The notes under the pieces: model-generated
The model's database searches: none
Told to the model about the DNA's origin: nothing
What the model saw: only the letters and a program-made list of their open reading frames with translations
Shown here: positions 12,398 through 13,887 of the stretch, one piece after another
Numbering within the stretch: position 1 is the stretch's first letter
Layout: each line of letters starts with the position of its first letter
Assembly: GCA_934149115.1 (NCBI GenBank)
Contig: CAKPDW010000036.1
Coordinates: 1-13,887, forward strand
Origin: an uncultured Clostridia bacterium
Lineage (GTDB): Bacteria; Bacillota; Clostridia; TANB77; CAG-508
Direction: 5' to 3'
Length of the DNA: 13,887 bases
Made by a program: the position numbers and the translations under genes

Positions 12398-13444
12398 ATG
12401 AAAAATGAAATAGATACAAATAAATATAAATCATTATTAGAAAATATTAAGCAAGAAGTATTAAATGCTAGATATAAAGCAATTTATGCAGTAAATAAAG
12501 AGTTAATGTTTATGTATTGGCATATTGGAAAAATTATATTAGAGAATAGTCAATGGGGAAATAAATTTATTGATAATTTATCAATAGACTTAAAAATGGA
12601 ATTTCCAGAAATAAAAGGTTTTTCTGTGAGAAACTTAAAATACATGAGAAAATTTGCAGAAGAATATCCAAATTTTGAATTTGTGCAAGAGGTTCTTGCA
12701 CAAATAACATGGTATCATAATATTATTCTAATGGATAAGATAAAAGACATTGAAGAAAGAAAATGGTATATAAATGAAAGTATAAAAAATGGTTGGTCTT
12801 CAAATATGTTGAAAATGCAAATAACTGGAAAAGTATACGAAAGACAAGAATTGGCAGAAAAAATCACCAATTTTGAATTAACACTACCAAGTGCACAGAG
12901 TGATTTGGCTATTCAGACTATGAAGGATCCATATTTATTTGACTTTATTTCTATAAAAGGAAAAGTAAAAGAATTACAAATAGAAAATGCAATGCTAGAT
13001 AGAATAAAAGATGTCTTGATAGAATTAGGCAAAGGATTTGCTTTTGTTGGAAGTGAATATAAATTAGAAGTCGGTGGAAAAGAATATTTTATTGATTTGC
13101 TATTTTACCATTTAAAGTTAAAGTGTTATATAGTAGTTGAATTGAAAGCGAGAGAATTTGAACCAACTGATGCAGGGCAACTTAATTTCTATTTATCAGC
13201 AGTAGATGATTTGGTAAAAGATAAAGATGATAATGCAACTATTGGATTATTACTATGTAAAGGAAAAGATAATTTTACGGCAGAATATGCTTTAAAGGAT
13301 ATCAATAAACCTATTGGAGTTAGTGAATATAAACTATTAGAAGATATACCAAAATATTTGCAATCACAACTACCTAGAGTAGAAGATATTGAACTACATA
13401 TAAAAGATATTGAACCAAATGAAGAAAAATCTTTGGGATTGTAA
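12398..13444 (+). CDS. DUF1016/YhcG-type PD-(D/E)XK nuclease
   Basis: A 348-aa protein from the ATG at 12398, which follows AGAAGG and lies behind the promoter at 12325. An in-frame ATG at 12296 would add 34 residues but precedes that promoter. Residues 10-155 match the helical DUF1016 N-terminal domain, with YWHIGKII (40-47), FSVRNLKYMRKFAE (75-88) and ITWYHNIILM (103-112). Residues 175-325 form the nuclease-like domain, with DLLFYH (233-238), VVELK (246-250) and GQLNFYLSAVD (260-270). D233, E248 and K250 fit the PD-(D/E)XK catalytic triad. Length is normal and no breaks are seen. Relatives sit in restriction, defence and mobile regions; the substrate is unknown. It stands alone with its own promoter, so a link to the T4SS is only positional. 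Confidence 0.85.
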   Translation: MKNEIDTNKYKSLLENIKQEVLNARYKAIYAVNKELMFMYWHIGKIILENSQWGNKFIDNLSIDLKMEFPEIKGFSVRNLKYMRKFAEEYPNFEFVQEVLAQITWYHNIILMDKIKDIEERKWYINESIKNGWSSNMLKMQITGKVYERQELAEKITNFELTLPSAQSDLAIQTMKDPYLFDFISIKGKVKELQIENAMLDRIKDVLIELGKGFAFVGSEYKLEVGGKEYFIDLLFYHLKLKCYIVVELKAREFEPTDAGQLNFYLSAVDDLVKDKDDNATIGLLLCKGKDNFTAEYALKDINKPIGVSEYKLLEDIPKYLQSQLPRVEDIELHIKDIEPNEEKSLGL

Positions 13445-13515
13445 TAACAAGATAAAAAAATGATATGATTTTTTGTAAAAATATTTATTCTAAAAGAAAA
13501 ATATATTAGCTATAT

Positions 13516-13567
13516 GATTCTAATTAAAATTCTTACCTGTCAATGGTAACGGAGGAAGTTTGACAGG
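13516..13567. repeat. Dispersed repeat, copy 2, with CCTGTCAA palindrome
   Basis: Bases 13516-13551 match 606-641 at 34 of 36 positions. In this copy CCTGTCAA (13536-13543) pairs perfectly with TTGACAGG (13560-13567) on the far side, whereas the copy at 595-633 forms its palindrome with upstream sequence. Both keep the TTGACA/TGTCAA pairing but in opposite directions. Confidence 0.55.
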
Positions 13568-13582
13568 AAAAAACAAAAAATG

Positions 13583-13640
13583 AACTAACTCTTATGGCCG
13601 TAAGATTGTGTGAATTTGGGTGGATTGAGTTAGCTTTTTG
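13583..13640 (+). terminator. Probable terminator or structured RNA after the nuclease
   Basis: CTAACTC (13585-13591) pairs with GAGTTAG (13627-13633), followed by CTTTTTG; A-rich sequence on the left side could extend the stem, and a small TTAT/GTAA hairpin sits inside. A terminator about 140 bases after the nuclease stop is the simplest reading. The 35-nt interior, long for a terminator, leaves room for a small structured RNA. Confidence 0.4.
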
Positions 13641-13812
13641 TTGTTGAGTGACATTTTTTGTGGATAATTTTTGAAGGTATTGAAAATATGGAGTTTACAG
13701 TGTTTTCCAAAACAATATTCAGAGTTAATTATCCCTAGGAAAACCACGTTTTATGTAATCTAAAAGACATTAAAAAGATATATTAAGTAATAAAAAATAA
13801 AAAATAAACTTG

Positions 13813-13840
13813 AAATCTCGCTAATAGTGGGATTTTTTTT
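13813..13840 (+). terminator. Rho-independent terminator-like hairpin
   Basis: AAATCTCGC (13813-13821) pairs with GTGGGATTT (13827-13835), including two G-T wobbles, around a 5-nt loop and then a T-run to 13840. No gene ends directly before it, so the transcript it would terminate is unknown. Confidence 0.6.
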
Positions 13841-13887
13841 AAAATTTTGTCATTTATGTCATATTAATTTTAATAATATAAAAAAAA

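Larger units (their letters stand above)
13445..13887. other. Gene-free 3' stretch
   Basis: I see no supported gene on either strand. The stretch contains a dispersed repeat (13516-13567), a structured inverted repeat (13583-13640) and a terminator-like hairpin (13813-13840). The short frames present lack ribosome sites. Confidence 0.5.

Overview
The window looks like chromosome or genomic island from a low-GC Firmicute, most likely Clostridia, possibly an uncultivated gut lineage. The evidence is very high AT content, strong AGGAGG ribosome binding sites, TATAAT-type promoters, the standard genetic code with mostly TAA stops, a Gram-positive type IV secretion (T4SS) gene set, and a small protein resembling the Spo0A DNA-binding domain. 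The species cannot be named from this sequence.

Layout. Positions 1-105 hold part of a palindromic dispersed repeat whose relative recurs at 12140-12229. Positions 223-540 hold a compact convergent pair of transcription units: a 30-aa peptide gene on the minus strand and a roughly 65-nt plus-strand RNA. The short RNA is complementary to the peptide gene's ribosome binding and start region, and its terminator loop is complementary to the peptide mRNA's terminator loop. This is the architecture of the pAD1 par (Fst/RNA II) type I toxin-antitoxin locus, but the peptide is not recognisably Fst. Next come an initiator tRNA-Met on the minus strand (721-796) and a plus-strand three-gene unit (1086-3043): a 59-aa protein, a stand-alone Spo0A-C-like protein, and a 487-aa protein with a MazF/PemK-like domain set between acidic linkers.

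From 3262 to 12079 lies the main system. Three signal-peptide-bearing VirB2/TrbC-type pilins sit in two separately terminated units (3262-3624; 3963-4694). A six-gene operon then starts from a promoter at 4918-4947: a fourth pilin-like protein, a PrgI/VirB3-like protein, a membrane-anchored protein like the VirB4 N-terminal domain, the VirB4 ATPase, and two paralogous VirB6/TrbL-like polytopic proteins. Together these are the pilus subunits, inner channel and motor of a T4SS. No relaxase, VirD4 coupling protein, integrase or peptidoglycan hydrolase is encoded in the window, so the cargo is unknown: protein, DNA uptake or release, or an attachment pilus. Those parts may also lie outside the window.

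Downstream of the second repeat is an independently promoted DUF1016/YhcG-type PD-(D/E)XK nuclease gene (12398-13444), followed by a gene-free stretch with a dispersed repeat and terminator-like hairpins. The best candidates for undescribed biology are the par-like RNA pair at 223-540 and the multi-pilin T4SS without visible transfer genes.
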